From Bauldia sp963759235 (GTDB lineage: Bacteria > Pseudomonadota > Alphaproteobacteria > Rhizobiales > Kaistiaceae): a DNA stretch of 64,000 bases. Below are positions 48,534 to 57,402 of the stretch, piece by piece (within the stretch, counting starts at the first letter, position 1; each line of letters begins with the position of its first letter). The translations under genes and the position numbers were made by a program. Below the pieces are notes generated by a model that saw only the letters and a program-made list of their open reading frames with translations, made no database searches and was not told the origin of the DNA. Where the stretch lies: positions 806,001-870,000 of the forward strand of contig CAVWYO010000006.1 in assembly GCA_963759235.1 (NCBI GenBank), given 5' to 3'.

Positions 48534-50438
48534 ATGCGCATGCTGAAAACACTCGCGCTCGCGCTGAGTGGACTCGTGCTCGGCGCACAAGCCTACGCAG
48601 CGGAGGACTTTCTGGCGGGCATCCCCCGCAATCAGGTCCTCATCGCCGAGAACCCGGAAGGGACGGTCACCGACGCGTCGAACTTCAATATCTGGGTGCC
48701 GAAGCCGAACGGCACCTCGACCGGGCTCCAGCAGCTTTGCATGGACACCCTCTGGTACATCGATCCGGATCAGGGCCTGAACGGGCAGGTCTGGGACAAT
48801 TCGTTGGCGTCCGACAAGCCGATCTACAACGATGATTTCACCGAGATGACGGTGAAGCTCCGCCCGGGCATCTTCTGGAGCGACGGCGTCGAGTTCAGCG
48901 CCGATGATGTCGTCTATACGGTCGAGACGCTGATGGCCAACCCCGGCGGGTTCAATGACGGGGCGAGGATGGCAGCCAACGTCGAAAGCATCTCGGCGCC
49001 GGACAAGAACACTGTCGTCTTCAAGCTGAAGAAGCCGAACTCACGCTTCCATGCGGCGTTCACGGTGCGGTGGAGCGCCACCTGGATCATGCCCAAGCAT
49101 GTCTTCGAAAAGCAGGATGATCCGAGCAAGTTCCAGTTCAATCCGCCGGTCTGCCTCGGCTCCTACACTCTGAAGAGCTTCGATCCGAACGGAACCTGGT
49201 TCCTCTGGCAGAAGCGCGACGACTGGCAGAAGACGACGCTCGCCCGCTTCGGCGAGCCCGGGCCGCAATATGTTGCCTACATCGATCCGGGCCCGCCGGA
49301 CAAGCGGGTGATCCTGCAGCAGAACCACGAACTCGATATCGTCCACGACACCTCGCCTGAAGGGGCCATCGCCCTGATCAAGTCGTCCCCGACGTCGCGC
49401 GGCTGGTTCAAGGGCTTCCCATACGCCCACCCCGACCCGACCTTGCCGATGGTGGTTCTCAACGACCAGCTACCGAAATTCCAGGATCCGGATGTGCGCT
49501 GGGCGCTGGCGCTGCTCCTCGACATCAAGGCCATCGACATGGCCTCATATCGAGGTGCTGCCACGATCTCGGCCATTGATGTCCCGCCGACTGGCACTTA
49601 CCCGCACTACTACTTCGATCCGTTGGAGCAGTGGCTGAAGGACTTCACCATCGACACCGGCAAGCAGACGATCCACCCCTATGACCCGAATATGGGCCAG
49701 GAGATCGCCGACATGCTGCGGCCATCGATGGGCGACCAAATCCCGACCGATCCCAAGGCGATCGCGACCGCGTTCGGACGGGGCTGGTGGAAGCAGGACG
49801 TCCAGGCGGCGAGCGAACTGCTCGAGAAGGCCGGCTTCAAGAAGGTCGACGGCAAGTGGATGATGCCGGACGGCACGCCGTTCACCATCACCATCTCGAC
49901 CGAGGGCGACAATCGCCCGGTGATGACCCGCGCCGGCTCGATGATTGCCCAGCAGTGGACGCAGGCGGGTATCGACTCCAAGATCGAGGCCCTGCCGACC
50001 GCCATGTGGAGCAACATGTTCAATGGCCAGAACGAGGCGACGATGGCATGGACCGTCGAGACCTGGGGCGGCCACCCGGACCTGTCGTTCTTCCTCGACT
50101 CCTGGCACTCGGAATTCCTGTCTCCACCGGGTAAGTTCCAGCCACCCCGCAACTGGCAGCGCTGGAAGGATCCGGAGCTCGACAAGATCATCGAGGAGAT
50201 CCGCGGGATCGGATTCGATGATCCCAAGGGCATCGAGCTCGGTCAGGAGTTCATCAAGCTGGCCGTCAAGAACATGCCGAACATCCCGCTGATGTCCTAC
50301 AACGTGTTCACGGTGATGGACCAGACGTACTGGACCGGCTACCCCAACGCCGAGGACGATCCTTACACGGATCCGGTGCCGAACTGGGGCAACACCAAGT
50401 ACATGATGGTCAAGCTGAAGCCGACAGGCGCTCAGTGA
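48534..50438 (+). CDS. ABC transporter substrate-binding protein, family 5 (peptide/oligosaccharide class)
   Basis: Periplasmic binding protein of 634 aa with a GAGGGAGGA ribosome site and a signal peptide (LKTLALALSGLVLGAQAYA, cleavage near AYA). Family 5 features include WSDGVEFSADDVVYTVETL and WMMPDGTPFTITIS. Size and neighbours (GH51, GH39-like glycosidases) suggest plant cell-wall oligosaccharides, such as arabino- or xylo-oligosaccharides, rather than peptides. First gene of a seven-gene transcript ending with the regulator at 56047. A perfect 10-bp stem-loop separates it from the permeases. Confidence 0.86.
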   Translation: MRMLKTLALALSGLVLGAQAYAAEDFLAGIPRNQVLIAENPEGTVTDASNFNIWVPKPNGTSTGLQQLCMDTLWYIDPDQGLNGQVWDNSLASDKPIYNDDFTEMTVKLRPGIFWSDGVEFSADDVVYTVETLMANPGGFNDGARMAANVESISAPDKNTVVFKLKKPNSRFHAAFTVRWSATWIMPKHVFEKQDDPSKFQFNPPVCLGSYTLKSFDPNGTWFLWQKRDDWQKTTLARFGEPGPQYVAYIDPGPPDKRVILQQNHELDIVHDTSPEGAIALIKSSPTSRGWFKGFPYAHPDPTLPMVVLNDQLPKFQDPDVRWALALLLDIKAIDMASYRGAATISAIDVPPTGTYPHYYFDPLEQWLKDFTIDTGKQTIHPYDPNMGQEIADMLRPSMGDQIPTDPKAIATAFGRGWWKQDVQAASELLEKAGFKKVDGKWMMPDGTPFTITISTEGDNRPVMTRAGSMIAQQWTQAGIDSKIEALPTAMWSNMFNGQNEATMAWTVETWGGHPDLSFFLDSWHSEFLSPPGKFQPPRNWQRWKDPELDKIIEEIRGIGFDDPKGIELGQEFIKLAVKNMPNIPLMSYNVFTVMDQTYWTGYPNAEDDPYTDPVPNWGNTKYMMVKLKPTGAQ

Positions 50439-50460
50439 TCTGATACCATCGAGTGATCCT

Positions 50461-50485
50461 GCGAGGCGGCGTCGAGCCGCCTCGC
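50461..50485 (+). other. intercistronic stem-loop after the binding-protein gene
   Basis: GCGAGGCGGC (50461-50470) and GCCGCCTCGC (50476-50485) are perfectly complementary with the 5-nt loop GTCGA, followed by CCCCTTCTATT. It lies 23 bp after the stop codon and 31 bp before the permease gene. Confidence 0.65.
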
Positions 50486-50516
50486 CCCTTCTATTCCCGG
50501 CGCCGACAGAAGTGAG

Positions 50517-51521
50517 ATGAGGGCTTTTCTTCGCTACGCCGTGGGACGCTTCGGCCAGTTCGTTCTTGTCGTCTTCGTCGGCATCAACCTCGCCTTCTTC
50601 ATCACTCACGCCACGCCGATCGATCCGGTCGCTCAAGCGATCGCCGCGGCGACCCGGTTCTCCCAGTCCGATCCGCAAGCAGTCGAAATGACTCGTCAGG
50701 CGCTGCGCGATCTCTACGGCCTGAACGGCAGCCTCTGGCAGCAATATGTCACGTTCTGGGGGCGCGTCGCGGTTGCCGACTTCGGGCCGTCGCTGTCAGC
50801 CTTCCCGACTCCGGTTTCCACCCTGATCTGGCGGGCGCTGCCGTGGACATTCGGGCTGCTCTCGGTCGCCACGATCATCTCGTGGAGTGTCGGCAACCTG
50901 CTTGGCGGCCTAGCCGGCTACTATCGCAAGAACCGCTTGCTCAAGGTGGCCGGTGCGCTCGCCACCGGTCTGCAGCCGATCCCGAACTACATCATGGCCT
51001 TTGTGGTGCTGGTGCTTTTCGGCTTCGTCTGGCCGATCCTGCCCATCACCGGGTCCTCCCAGATCAATCTCGCCCGCGGCTTCACCTGGGCCTATGTGAC
51101 GAGCGTGATCGAACATGGCATCCTTCCGGTGCTCTCTCTGGTCCTCGTCGGCATCGGCGCATCGTTCATCGGCATGCGCGCGCTGGTGTCCAACATAATC
51201 ACCGAGGACTATGTGACCTTCGCGGAACTCGGCGGCGTCAGCCGGCGCAGGATCCTGTTCTCCTACGTCATGCGCAATGCCATGGGCCCGCAGTTCACCT
51301 CGCTTGCGCTGTCGCTGGGGCTGATTTTCAACGGCGCGGTCATTACCGAGGTCGTGTTCGGTTACCCCGGCATCGGCAATCTGCTCATTCGCGCCGTGTA
51401 CGCCGGCGACTACAGCCTGGTCATCGGCATAGCCTCGGTATCGATCATCGCGGTCGCCGCGGCGGTGCTCGTTATCGACCTCGTGTATCCGCTGATCGAT
51501 CCCCGGGTGAGAATGAACTGA
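50517..51521 (+). CDS. ABC transporter permease, DppB class
   Basis: Inner-membrane permease (334 aa). The first helix is FVLVVFVGINLAFFITHATP with the short periplasmic motif ATPIDP, and the coupling loop includes YVTFAELGGVSRRRILFSYV. VFGYPGIGNLLIRAV near the C terminus is the standard DppB-class block. It is followed within 8 bp by the DppC-class gene. Confidence 0.87.
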   Translation: MRAFLRYAVGRFGQFVLVVFVGINLAFFITHATPIDPVAQAIAAATRFSQSDPQAVEMTRQALRDLYGLNGSLWQQYVTFWGRVAVADFGPSLSAFPTPVSTLIWRALPWTFGLLSVATIISWSVGNLLGGLAGYYRKNRLLKVAGALATGLQPIPNYIMAFVVLVLFGFVWPILPITGSSQINLARGFTWAYVTSVIEHGILPVLSLVLVGIGASFIGMRALVSNIITEDYVTFAELGGVSRRRILFSYVMRNAMGPQFTSLALSLGLIFNGAVITEVVFGYPGIGNLLIRAVYAGDYSLVIGIASVSIIAVAAAVLVIDLVYPLIDPRVRMN

Positions 51522-51529
51522 GGCGGCCG

Positions 51530-52393
51530 GTGTTTGCGATCCTCAAAGACCTGCTCCGCTTCAATCGCGAGTTCGCGATCGGCACCGTCCTCGTCCTGAT
51601 CGTCATCGGTGTGGCGACCGCGTCGTTCTTCTCGCCTTACCCGCCGAACATGCAATACATCGTGCCGTTCGACGTCCCGCCCTCATGGGATTATCCGCTC
51701 GGCACCAATTCGCGCGGTCAGGACGTCTTCTGGCAGCTCTCCTTCGCCATCCGCAACAGCCTGCTCTTCGGCATCACCGTCGCGCTGATCAGCCGCATCA
51801 TCTCGCTGATCGTCGGCCTGACCGCCGGCTATCTCGGCGGCATCGCCGACCGCATCCTGATGTCGATCAACGACACGTTCGTCATCTTCCCGCCCTTTCC
51901 GATCCTGGTGCTGGTCTACTTCGTCTTCAAGGACCAGATGTCATGGGCGCTCTTGGCGGTCGCCATGGCCTCCCTTGGCTGGCCTTACGACGCCCGGCTG
52001 ATCCGCGCGGTTGCCCTCAGTCTTCGAACGCGCGAGTTCACCACGCAAAGCGTCTTCTCCGGCATGAGCACCGGCCAGATCCTTCTGCAGGAGCACCTGC
52101 CCTACGTGCTGCCGATCGTCTTCGCCACCACAATGAACAACATCAATTGGTCGATCGGCCTCGAGGTGACGTTGTCGGTGATCGGCTTCACCAATATCGA
52201 CACGCCAACCATCGGCACAATGATCTACTGGGCGAACCAGCACACGGCGCTGGTGGCCGGCATCTGGTGGTGGGTGGCCGCGCCGGTGGCGCTGGTCATC
52301 ATCACCTTCATCGGCCTCTATCTTCTCTCTGTGTCGATGAACGAGTACATCGATCCGCGCAGCCGGCTCAGCCGCATGGGCGGGGCAAGGTGA
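51530..52393 (+). CDS. ABC transporter permease, DppC class
   Basis: Permease of 287 aa beginning with GTG at 51530 after GAGGCGGCC. It has LGTNSRGQDVFWQL, the DppC-class motif, and an EAA-like loop that is more divergent than in AgpC (FTTQSVFSGMSTGQILLQEH). Its N-terminal region is short, unlike AgpC with its long periplasmic insert. The stop overlaps the ATPase start (TGATG). Confidence 0.86.
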   Translation: MFAILKDLLRFNREFAIGTVLVLIVIGVATASFFSPYPPNMQYIVPFDVPPSWDYPLGTNSRGQDVFWQLSFAIRNSLLFGITVALISRIISLIVGLTAGYLGGIADRILMSINDTFVIFPPFPILVLVYFVFKDQMSWALLAVAMASLGWPYDARLIRAVALSLRTREFTTQSVFSGMSTGQILLQEHLPYVLPIVFATTMNNINWSIGLEVTLSVIGFTNIDTPTIGTMIYWANQHTALVAGIWWWVAAPVALVIITFIGLYLLSVSMNEYIDPRSRLSRMGGAR

Positions 52394-53499
52394 TGGCCGC
52401 ATCGCCGGCGGGCGACAGCGCGGACGGCGAAGCAAGGCCGGAGGACGCCGCCGGCGCCGCGCTGACCGTCAGGGATCTCCGTGCCTACTACGTCATGCAG
52501 TATTTCGGCATCGACCGCCTGGTCCGCGCGGTCGATGACATCACCCTGACCGTCGCCCGCAACCAGATCTATGGGCTCGCCGGCGAGTCCAGTTGCGGCA
52601 AGACGACGTTCCTGAAAACGATCGCCGCCGCCATCCGTCCGCCGCTCCAGGTGATTGGCGGCACCATTCGCTACGGCTTCATCGACGGCGATATCTACGC
52701 GCTTTCCGAGGACGAACTGGCAAAGATCCGCTGGAAGCACCTTTCCTATATCACCCAGGGCTCGATGAACGTGCTGAATCCGGTGCGCCGGGTGCGGGAC
52801 TCGTTCTTCGATTTCGCCTTCCACCACATCGGCGGAACCAAGCGGGACTTTCTCGACCAGGTCGCCAGCCATCTCAAGCGCCTGAACCTCGAGCCTGACG
52901 TGCTCAGAGCCTATCCGCACGAACTGTCGGGCGGCATGAAGCAGCGCGTAACCATCGCGCTCGCCACCATCTGCAAGCCTGAATTCGTCATCGCCGACGA
53001 GCCGACCACCGCGCTCGACGTCGTGGTGCAGAAGGATGTGCTGGCGATGATCCGCGAGGCCCAGCAGGCCATCGGATCTTCGATGGTGTTCGTGACCCAT
53101 GATCTAGCGGTTCATGCCAATATCGCCGACCGGCTCGGCATCATGTATGCGGGGCGCCTGGTGGAAGAAGCTCCGACTGCGGAGGTCTTCCACAATCCGA
53201 TGCATCCCTACACCGCCCACCTCATCGCCAGCCTGCCGCGCATCGGCGATCACTCTTCGAGGCACTCGCTGCCCGGCGCGCCGCCGAACCTCTCCGACCC
53301 TCCCTCGGGATGCCGCTTTCATCCGCGCTGCCCGCTGGCCATGGACATCTGCCGCGAGCTCAATCCCGAAATGCTGACTTCCGCGCCGGATCATCGCGTC
53401 GCCTGCCACGCGGTCAATCCACCCGACCAGGCTGCGGTCGCCGGCGGAAGGGAAAGCCGACGGACGCGGGTCGGCCAGGCTGCGGGCGTCGCCTCGTGA
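52393..53499 (+). CDS. ABC transporter ATP-binding protein, DppD class
   Basis: ATPase of 368 aa. Walker A is GESSCGKTT, signature LSGGMKQRV, Walker B FVIADEPTTALD. The C-terminal oligopeptide-transporter domain has the cysteine pattern CRFHPRCPLAMDICREL, which in some family members holds an iron-sulfur cluster. The first 27 residues are Ala/Asp/Gly-rich and disordered-looking. It overlaps the DppF-class gene by four bases. Confidence 0.87.
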   Translation: MAASPAGDSADGEARPEDAAGAALTVRDLRAYYVMQYFGIDRLVRAVDDITLTVARNQIYGLAGESSCGKTTFLKTIAAAIRPPLQVIGGTIRYGFIDGDIYALSEDELAKIRWKHLSYITQGSMNVLNPVRRVRDSFFDFAFHHIGGTKRDFLDQVASHLKRLNLEPDVLRAYPHELSGGMKQRVTIALATICKPEFVIADEPTTALDVVVQKDVLAMIREAQQAIGSSMVFVTHDLAVHANIADRLGIMYAGRLVEEAPTAEVFHNPMHPYTAHLIASLPRIGDHSSRHSLPGAPPNLSDPPSGCRFHPRCPLAMDICRELNPEMLTSAPDHRVACHAVNPPDQAAVAGGRESRRTRVGQAAGVAS

Positions 53500-54347
53500 G
53501 CGATCTTCTCCAGGTCGAGCACGTCACCAAGTCGTTCGCCATGGGCGGACTGTTCGCCACCGGCCATTTCAACGCCGTGGACGACGTCAGCTTCACCCTC
53601 GACGACAACCGTCCCGAGGTCTTCGCCATCATCGGCGAATTGGGCAGCGGCAAGACGACGCTGTCCCGGATGATCCTCCACACGATCCTGCCGACCCACG
53701 GCACCATCCGCTTCCGTGGCGCCGACTTTACCCGCAAGCACACCCGCCGCCAGCGCCTCGACTTCATGCGGCAGGTCCAACCGATCTTCCAGAACCCGTT
53801 CGAAGCGTTCAACCCGCTGAAACGGGTGGACCGCTACCTGTTCGCCTCGGCCCACCGCTTCGCCGACGCGCGCACCCGGGCGGCGCGCGAAGCCGCCGCC
53901 GACGTCGGGTTGAAGAAGGTCGGTCTTTCCCTCGCCGAGGTGAAAGGCCGCTTCCCGCACGAATTGTCCGGCGGCCAGCTTCAGCGTGCGGCGATTGCCC
54001 GGGCGCTGATCTCCTCGCCGGTGCTGCTCGTTGCCGACGAGCCCGTTTCGATGGTCGACGCTTCACTTCGCATGTCGATCGTCAACCTGTTCAGGACGCT
54101 GCGCGACGATCTCGGTGTATCGATCGTCTACATCACCCACGATCTCGCCACCGCCTACTACATCAGCGACCGGGTGATGATCATGCAGGAGGGCAAGGTG
54201 GTGGAGATCGGCCCGGCTCAGGAAGTGCTCGACCACCCGCAGCATCCCTATACGAAGCTCTTGCGGGAGTCCGTCCTGTCGCCGGCCGACGTCGACTCCG
54301 TCCACCGTGCTGAAACGGTCGAGACGATGCAACGGAGCGCCGGTTGA
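53496..54347 (+). CDS. ABC transporter ATP-binding protein, DppF class
   Basis: Second ATPase (283 aa, GTG start overlapping the previous stop). Walker A GELGSGKTT, signature LSGGQLQRA, Walker B VLLVADEPVSMVD. The QPIFQNPFEAFNPLK stretch is the Q-loop region typical of DppF proteins. Its stop overlaps the TTG start of the following glycosidase gene, so importer and hydrolase are translationally linked. Confidence 0.86.
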   Translation: MSDLLQVEHVTKSFAMGGLFATGHFNAVDDVSFTLDDNRPEVFAIIGELGSGKTTLSRMILHTILPTHGTIRFRGADFTRKHTRRQRLDFMRQVQPIFQNPFEAFNPLKRVDRYLFASAHRFADARTRAAREAAADVGLKKVGLSLAEVKGRFPHELSGGQLQRAAIARALISSPVLLVADEPVSMVDASLRMSIVNLFRTLRDDLGVSIVYITHDLATAYYISDRVMIMQEGKVVEIGPAQEVLDHPQHPYTKLLRESVLSPADVDSVHRAETVETMQRSAG

Positions 54348-56005
54348 TCGACGCCACTGTCCGCGCCGTGCGTATGCATGTCGACGCGGCACGGCCCGGC
54401 AACCCGCTGCCGCGGATCTGGAGCTGGTTTGGTTACGACGAGCCGAACTACACTTACCTCCCCCACGGTCGCCGGCTTCTCGGCGAGCTCGCTGGGCTCG
54501 GTCCCGGACCGGTGCATGTGCGCATGCACAATCTCCTCACCTCGGGCGACGGCACGCCGGCGCTGAAATGGGGATCGACCAACGCCTACACCGAGGACGC
54601 GGCCGGGCGGCCGGTCCATTCGTGGACGATCCTCGATCGCATCTTCGACACGCTGGTCGAGGCGGGGCTCTTACCCTTCATCCAGGCGGGCTTCATGCCA
54701 GAGGCCCTCTCTACCGGCCCGCCGCCCTATCGCCATGACTTTCCATCCACCGGGATCACCACCGGATGGGCCTATCCGCCGAAGGATTTCGGCCGCTGGG
54801 GCGATCTGATCGAGGCGTGGGCGCGGCATCTGGTCGAGCGCTACGGCATGGCACGCGTCCAGGAATGGCCGTGGGAGGTGTGGAACGAGCCGGACGGGCT
54901 CTACTGGCGGGGAACGATTGACGAGTTCTGCCGCCTGCACGACGTGGCCGATGCGGCGATCCGGCGGGCGATCCCTGACGCCCGGGTCGGCGGACCGCAC
55001 ACCTGCGGGCCGTCTGACCCGAAGGCGGCCGCGTTCCTCCGCGCTTTCCTCGATCATTGCGCCCGCGGACGAAACCACGCGACCGGCAGGACCGGCACCC
55101 GCCTCGACTTCGTCGCCTTCCACGCCAAGGGCCGCCCAAGCCTCGTCGACGGCCGCGTGCGGATGGGTATCGCGCGCCAGCTCGGCTCGATCGCCGCCGG
55201 CCTCGACATCGTCCGCTCGTTTCCCGAGCTCGCGGGCCTGCCGGTGATCCTCGGCGAATCCGATCCGGAGGGCTGCGCGGCGTGCCCGACTGCGACCCAT
55301 CCGGAGAACGCCTATCGGGACGGACCGCTCTACGGCGCCTCCGTCGTCGAGGCCACCATGCGAACTCTGCAGATCGCCGAGAAAGCCGGTGTCGCGATCG
55401 GGGGGGCGGTGACCTGGGCCTTCGAGTTCGAAGGCGCGCCGCTGTTTGCCGGATATCGCGAGCTTGCCACCAACGGCTTCGACAAGCCGGTGCTGAACGC
55501 CTTGCGGATGATGGCCATGCTGACCGGAAGGCGGCTGGCGGCGCAAAGCAGCGGCGCTCTGCCGCTTGGCGAAATTCTCGCCGACGGGGTGACCGGAGCG
55601 CCGGACGTCGACCTTGCCGCAACGGCGGACGACGGAGCGGTCAACATCCTCCTCTGGAACTACCACGACGACGACCGCCCGGCCGAGGGCGCCGTGCGGA
55701 TCGCGCTCGAGGTGACCGGACTCACCGACCGACCGCTCCGTTGTCGCCACTTCCGCATGGACGGCAGCCATTCCAATGCCCATGCCGCCTTCCTCGCCGA
55801 AGGCTCGCCCCAATCACCCTCGCCCGAGCAATTCGAACGGATCGCCGCGGCGGGCCGCCTGGCGCTCCTCTCAGAACCGCAGGTGCTGCAACCGAAGGAT
55901 GGCGCAATCAGGCTCGATTTCCCGCTGCCGCGCCACGGGGTTTCCCTGATTTCCCTTTCCCCGGCCCGAGCCTCGGAAAGGGATGGAATATATCAGCAAC
56001 GCTGA
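54344..56005 (+). CDS. GH39-like glycoside hydrolase (probable beta-xylosidase class)
   Basis: Cytoplasmic clan-A glycosidase of 553 aa. The barrel shows IWSWFGYDEPNYTYLPHG at the N terminus, the acid/base Glu182 in PWEVWNEPDGLYW, and a probable nucleophile Glu305 in VILGESDPEGCAAC. The last is unlike the TEYN or TEWN sequence common in GH39 xylosidases, so the exact specificity is open; beta-xyloside or arabinoside hydrolysis is inferred from the neighbours. A TTG at 54344 is used as the start; GTG or ATG about 30 bp downstream are alternatives. The stop codon lies inside the inverted repeat that precedes the regulator gene. Confidence 0.75.
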   Translation: MIDATVRAVRMHVDAARPGNPLPRIWSWFGYDEPNYTYLPHGRRLLGELAGLGPGPVHVRMHNLLTSGDGTPALKWGSTNAYTEDAAGRPVHSWTILDRIFDTLVEAGLLPFIQAGFMPEALSTGPPPYRHDFPSTGITTGWAYPPKDFGRWGDLIEAWARHLVERYGMARVQEWPWEVWNEPDGLYWRGTIDEFCRLHDVADAAIRRAIPDARVGGPHTCGPSDPKAAAFLRAFLDHCARGRNHATGRTGTRLDFVAFHAKGRPSLVDGRVRMGIARQLGSIAAGLDIVRSFPELAGLPVILGESDPEGCAACPTATHPENAYRDGPLYGASVVEATMRTLQIAEKAGVAIGGAVTWAFEFEGAPLFAGYRELATNGFDKPVLNALRMMAMLTGRRLAAQSSGALPLGEILADGVTGAPDVDLAATADDGAVNILLWNYHDDDRPAEGAVRIALEVTGLTDRPLRCRHFRMDGSHSNAHAAFLAEGSPQSPSPEQFERIAAAGRLALLSEPQVLQPKDGAIRLDFPLPRHGVSLISLSPARASERDGIYQQR

Positions 56006-56013
56006 TATATTCC
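55985..56013. promoter_or_regulatory. ATATCA-N7-TGATAT site, copy 3 (before the regulator gene)
   Basis: GGAATATATCAGC (55985-55997), AAC, GCTGATATATTCC (56001-56013) is a perfect inverted repeat with 13-bp arms, the longest of the three copies. It ends 33 bp before the ATG of the winged-helix regulator, consistent with autoregulation. Confidence 0.8.
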
Positions 56014-56046
56014 GCGACCACCTCAAGACGAACCGTCGAATCCTCC

Positions 56047-56976
56047 ATGAAACCAAGCTTCCTCACGATCAATCCCGACGACGGGATCGATGTCCTGAAA
56101 GGCCTTGCCTCCCTCGTCCGGGTGCGCATCCTCAAGCTTCTGCGCAAGCGCGGACGGCTGAATGTCAACGAAATCAGCCGCGAGCTTGGCCTGCCCCAAT
56201 CGACGGTGGCGACCAACATCCAGATGCTGGAGGAAGCCGGCCTGATCGAGACCCACACGGTGAAGGCGAAGAAGGGCCACCAGAAGATCTGCGGCGCCAA
56301 GTTCGATGAAATCATCGTACGATTCGAGGCCGAGGAACCCAAACGGGACAAGAACCTCGTCGAGGTGTCGATGCCGCTCGGCCTGATGACGAGTTGCGAG
56401 GTCAGCGCGCCCTGCGGGCTCTGCTCGACGGAAGGCGTCATCGGACTCCTCGACGTTCCCGACCTCTTCCTCGACCCCAACCGGGTCCAGGCGGCCCTGC
56501 TGTGGTTCGGCCGGGGTTACGTCGAGTATAAATTTCCCAACAACGCCAAGCTGCTCAACTCGGGGGTGGAGTCCGTCGAGTTTTCGATGGAGCTTTCCTC
56601 CGAGGTGCCGGGCACCAATCTCAACTGGCCGTCCGACATTACGCTGTGGGTGAACGACGTGGCAGCCGGTACCTGGACGTCGCCCGGCGATTTCGGCGAC
56701 AAGCGCGGCGTCTATACCCCCTCATGGTGGAAGCTCGAGGGGTCGCAATATGGAAAGCTGAAAACCTGGCGGACCAGCAAAGCCGGCTCCTTCGTCGACG
56801 GGATCCGCATCTCCGACGTGACCATCGACGATCTCGACCTGCCCCGGCACCATTCCATCCGCATGCGGATCGGCATCGACGCCAAGGCCGTTCATCCCGG
56901 CGGGGTCAACGTCTTCGGCAAGGGCTTCGGCAACTACGACCAGGACATCGTCATGCGGCTCTATCTGCGCCACTGA
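56047..56976 (+). CDS. winged-helix (ArsR-like) regulator with a C-terminal sensor domain (COG4189-like)
   Basis: Transcription factor of 309 aa. Residues about 10-85 are an ArsR-type winged helix (LASLVRVRILKLLRKRG, then ISRELGLPQSTVATNIQMLE as the helix-turn-helix). The rest is a separate domain with ALLWFGRGYVEYKFPN and a beta-rich C terminus (WTSPGDFGDKRGVYTPSWW), a pattern I associate with the poorly studied COG4189 group. Cys117, Cys123 and Cys126 (C-x5-C-x2-C) could bind a metal. It is the last gene of the glycoside-uptake operon, directly behind the longest ATATCA-N7-TGATAT repeat. Ligand and mode of action are unknown; an oligosaccharide or pentose is inferred. Confidence 0.82.
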   Translation: MKPSFLTINPDDGIDVLKGLASLVRVRILKLLRKRGRLNVNEISRELGLPQSTVATNIQMLEEAGLIETHTVKAKKGHQKICGAKFDEIIVRFEAEEPKRDKNLVEVSMPLGLMTSCEVSAPCGLCSTEGVIGLLDVPDLFLDPNRVQAALLWFGRGYVEYKFPNNAKLLNSGVESVEFSMELSSEVPGTNLNWPSDITLWVNDVAAGTWTSPGDFGDKRGVYTPSWWKLEGSQYGKLKTWRTSKAGSFVDGIRISDVTIDDLDLPRHHSIRMRIGIDAKAVHPGGVNVFGKGFGNYDQDIVMRLYLRH

Positions 56977-57157
56977 GCGCTCCCGAGCCGAACCTCGGAC
57001 AAGACACCGCGACAGACCGCCGCAGGCACGGCAATCGTTTTCCTCGATTCCTCCTCGATTTCATCGCGCAACCGGAAGCGAATTGGCCGCAGCGGTTCCA
57101 AATCGTGCATTTTGGGGCCCCTTGCAAACCAATACCGGGCCATGCATTAATGGATAC

Positions 57158-57171
57158 GGAAAAGCTTTTCC
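57158..57171. promoter_or_regulatory. putative LacI-family operator, copy 1
   Basis: GGAAAAGCTTTTCC is a perfect 14-bp palindrome about 230 bp upstream of the binding-protein gene whose operon includes a LacI gene (60544). Confidence 0.55.
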
Positions 57172-57224
57172 TTCCTTCGCCGTCTACTCATTGCCATCCG
57201 GAGCCGGCGTCAACAGGTTGATTG

Positions 57225-57238
57225 TGAAAGGCTTTTCA
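57225..57238. promoter_or_regulatory. putative LacI-family operator, copy 2
   Basis: TGAAAGGCTTTTCA is palindromic except at one symmetric pair and shares the GAAA-N2-CTTTTC core with copy 1. The centres of the two sites are 67 bp apart. Confidence 0.45.
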
Positions 57239-57402
57239 GCACCGCCTCGTCGTGCTCGGCGGGGGACAGGTGACTACAACGACGGAGGGCAGTTTTCGAC
57301 GGCGTGGCGTCATGAAACGCCGGCTCAGACGGCCCCGATAACGGGACACCGACAACCAGACCGGCAGAAGCCAGCGATCGGTCATCACAACGGGAGGAAC
57401 CC

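Larger units (their letters stand above)
56977..57402. other. 426-bp intergenic region with two palindromes
   Basis: No coding frame of recognisable family. It holds the palindromes at 57158-57171 and 57225-57238 and presumably the promoter of the following operon. CGGGAGGAACCC just before 57403 contains the ribosome-binding site. Confidence 0.6.
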
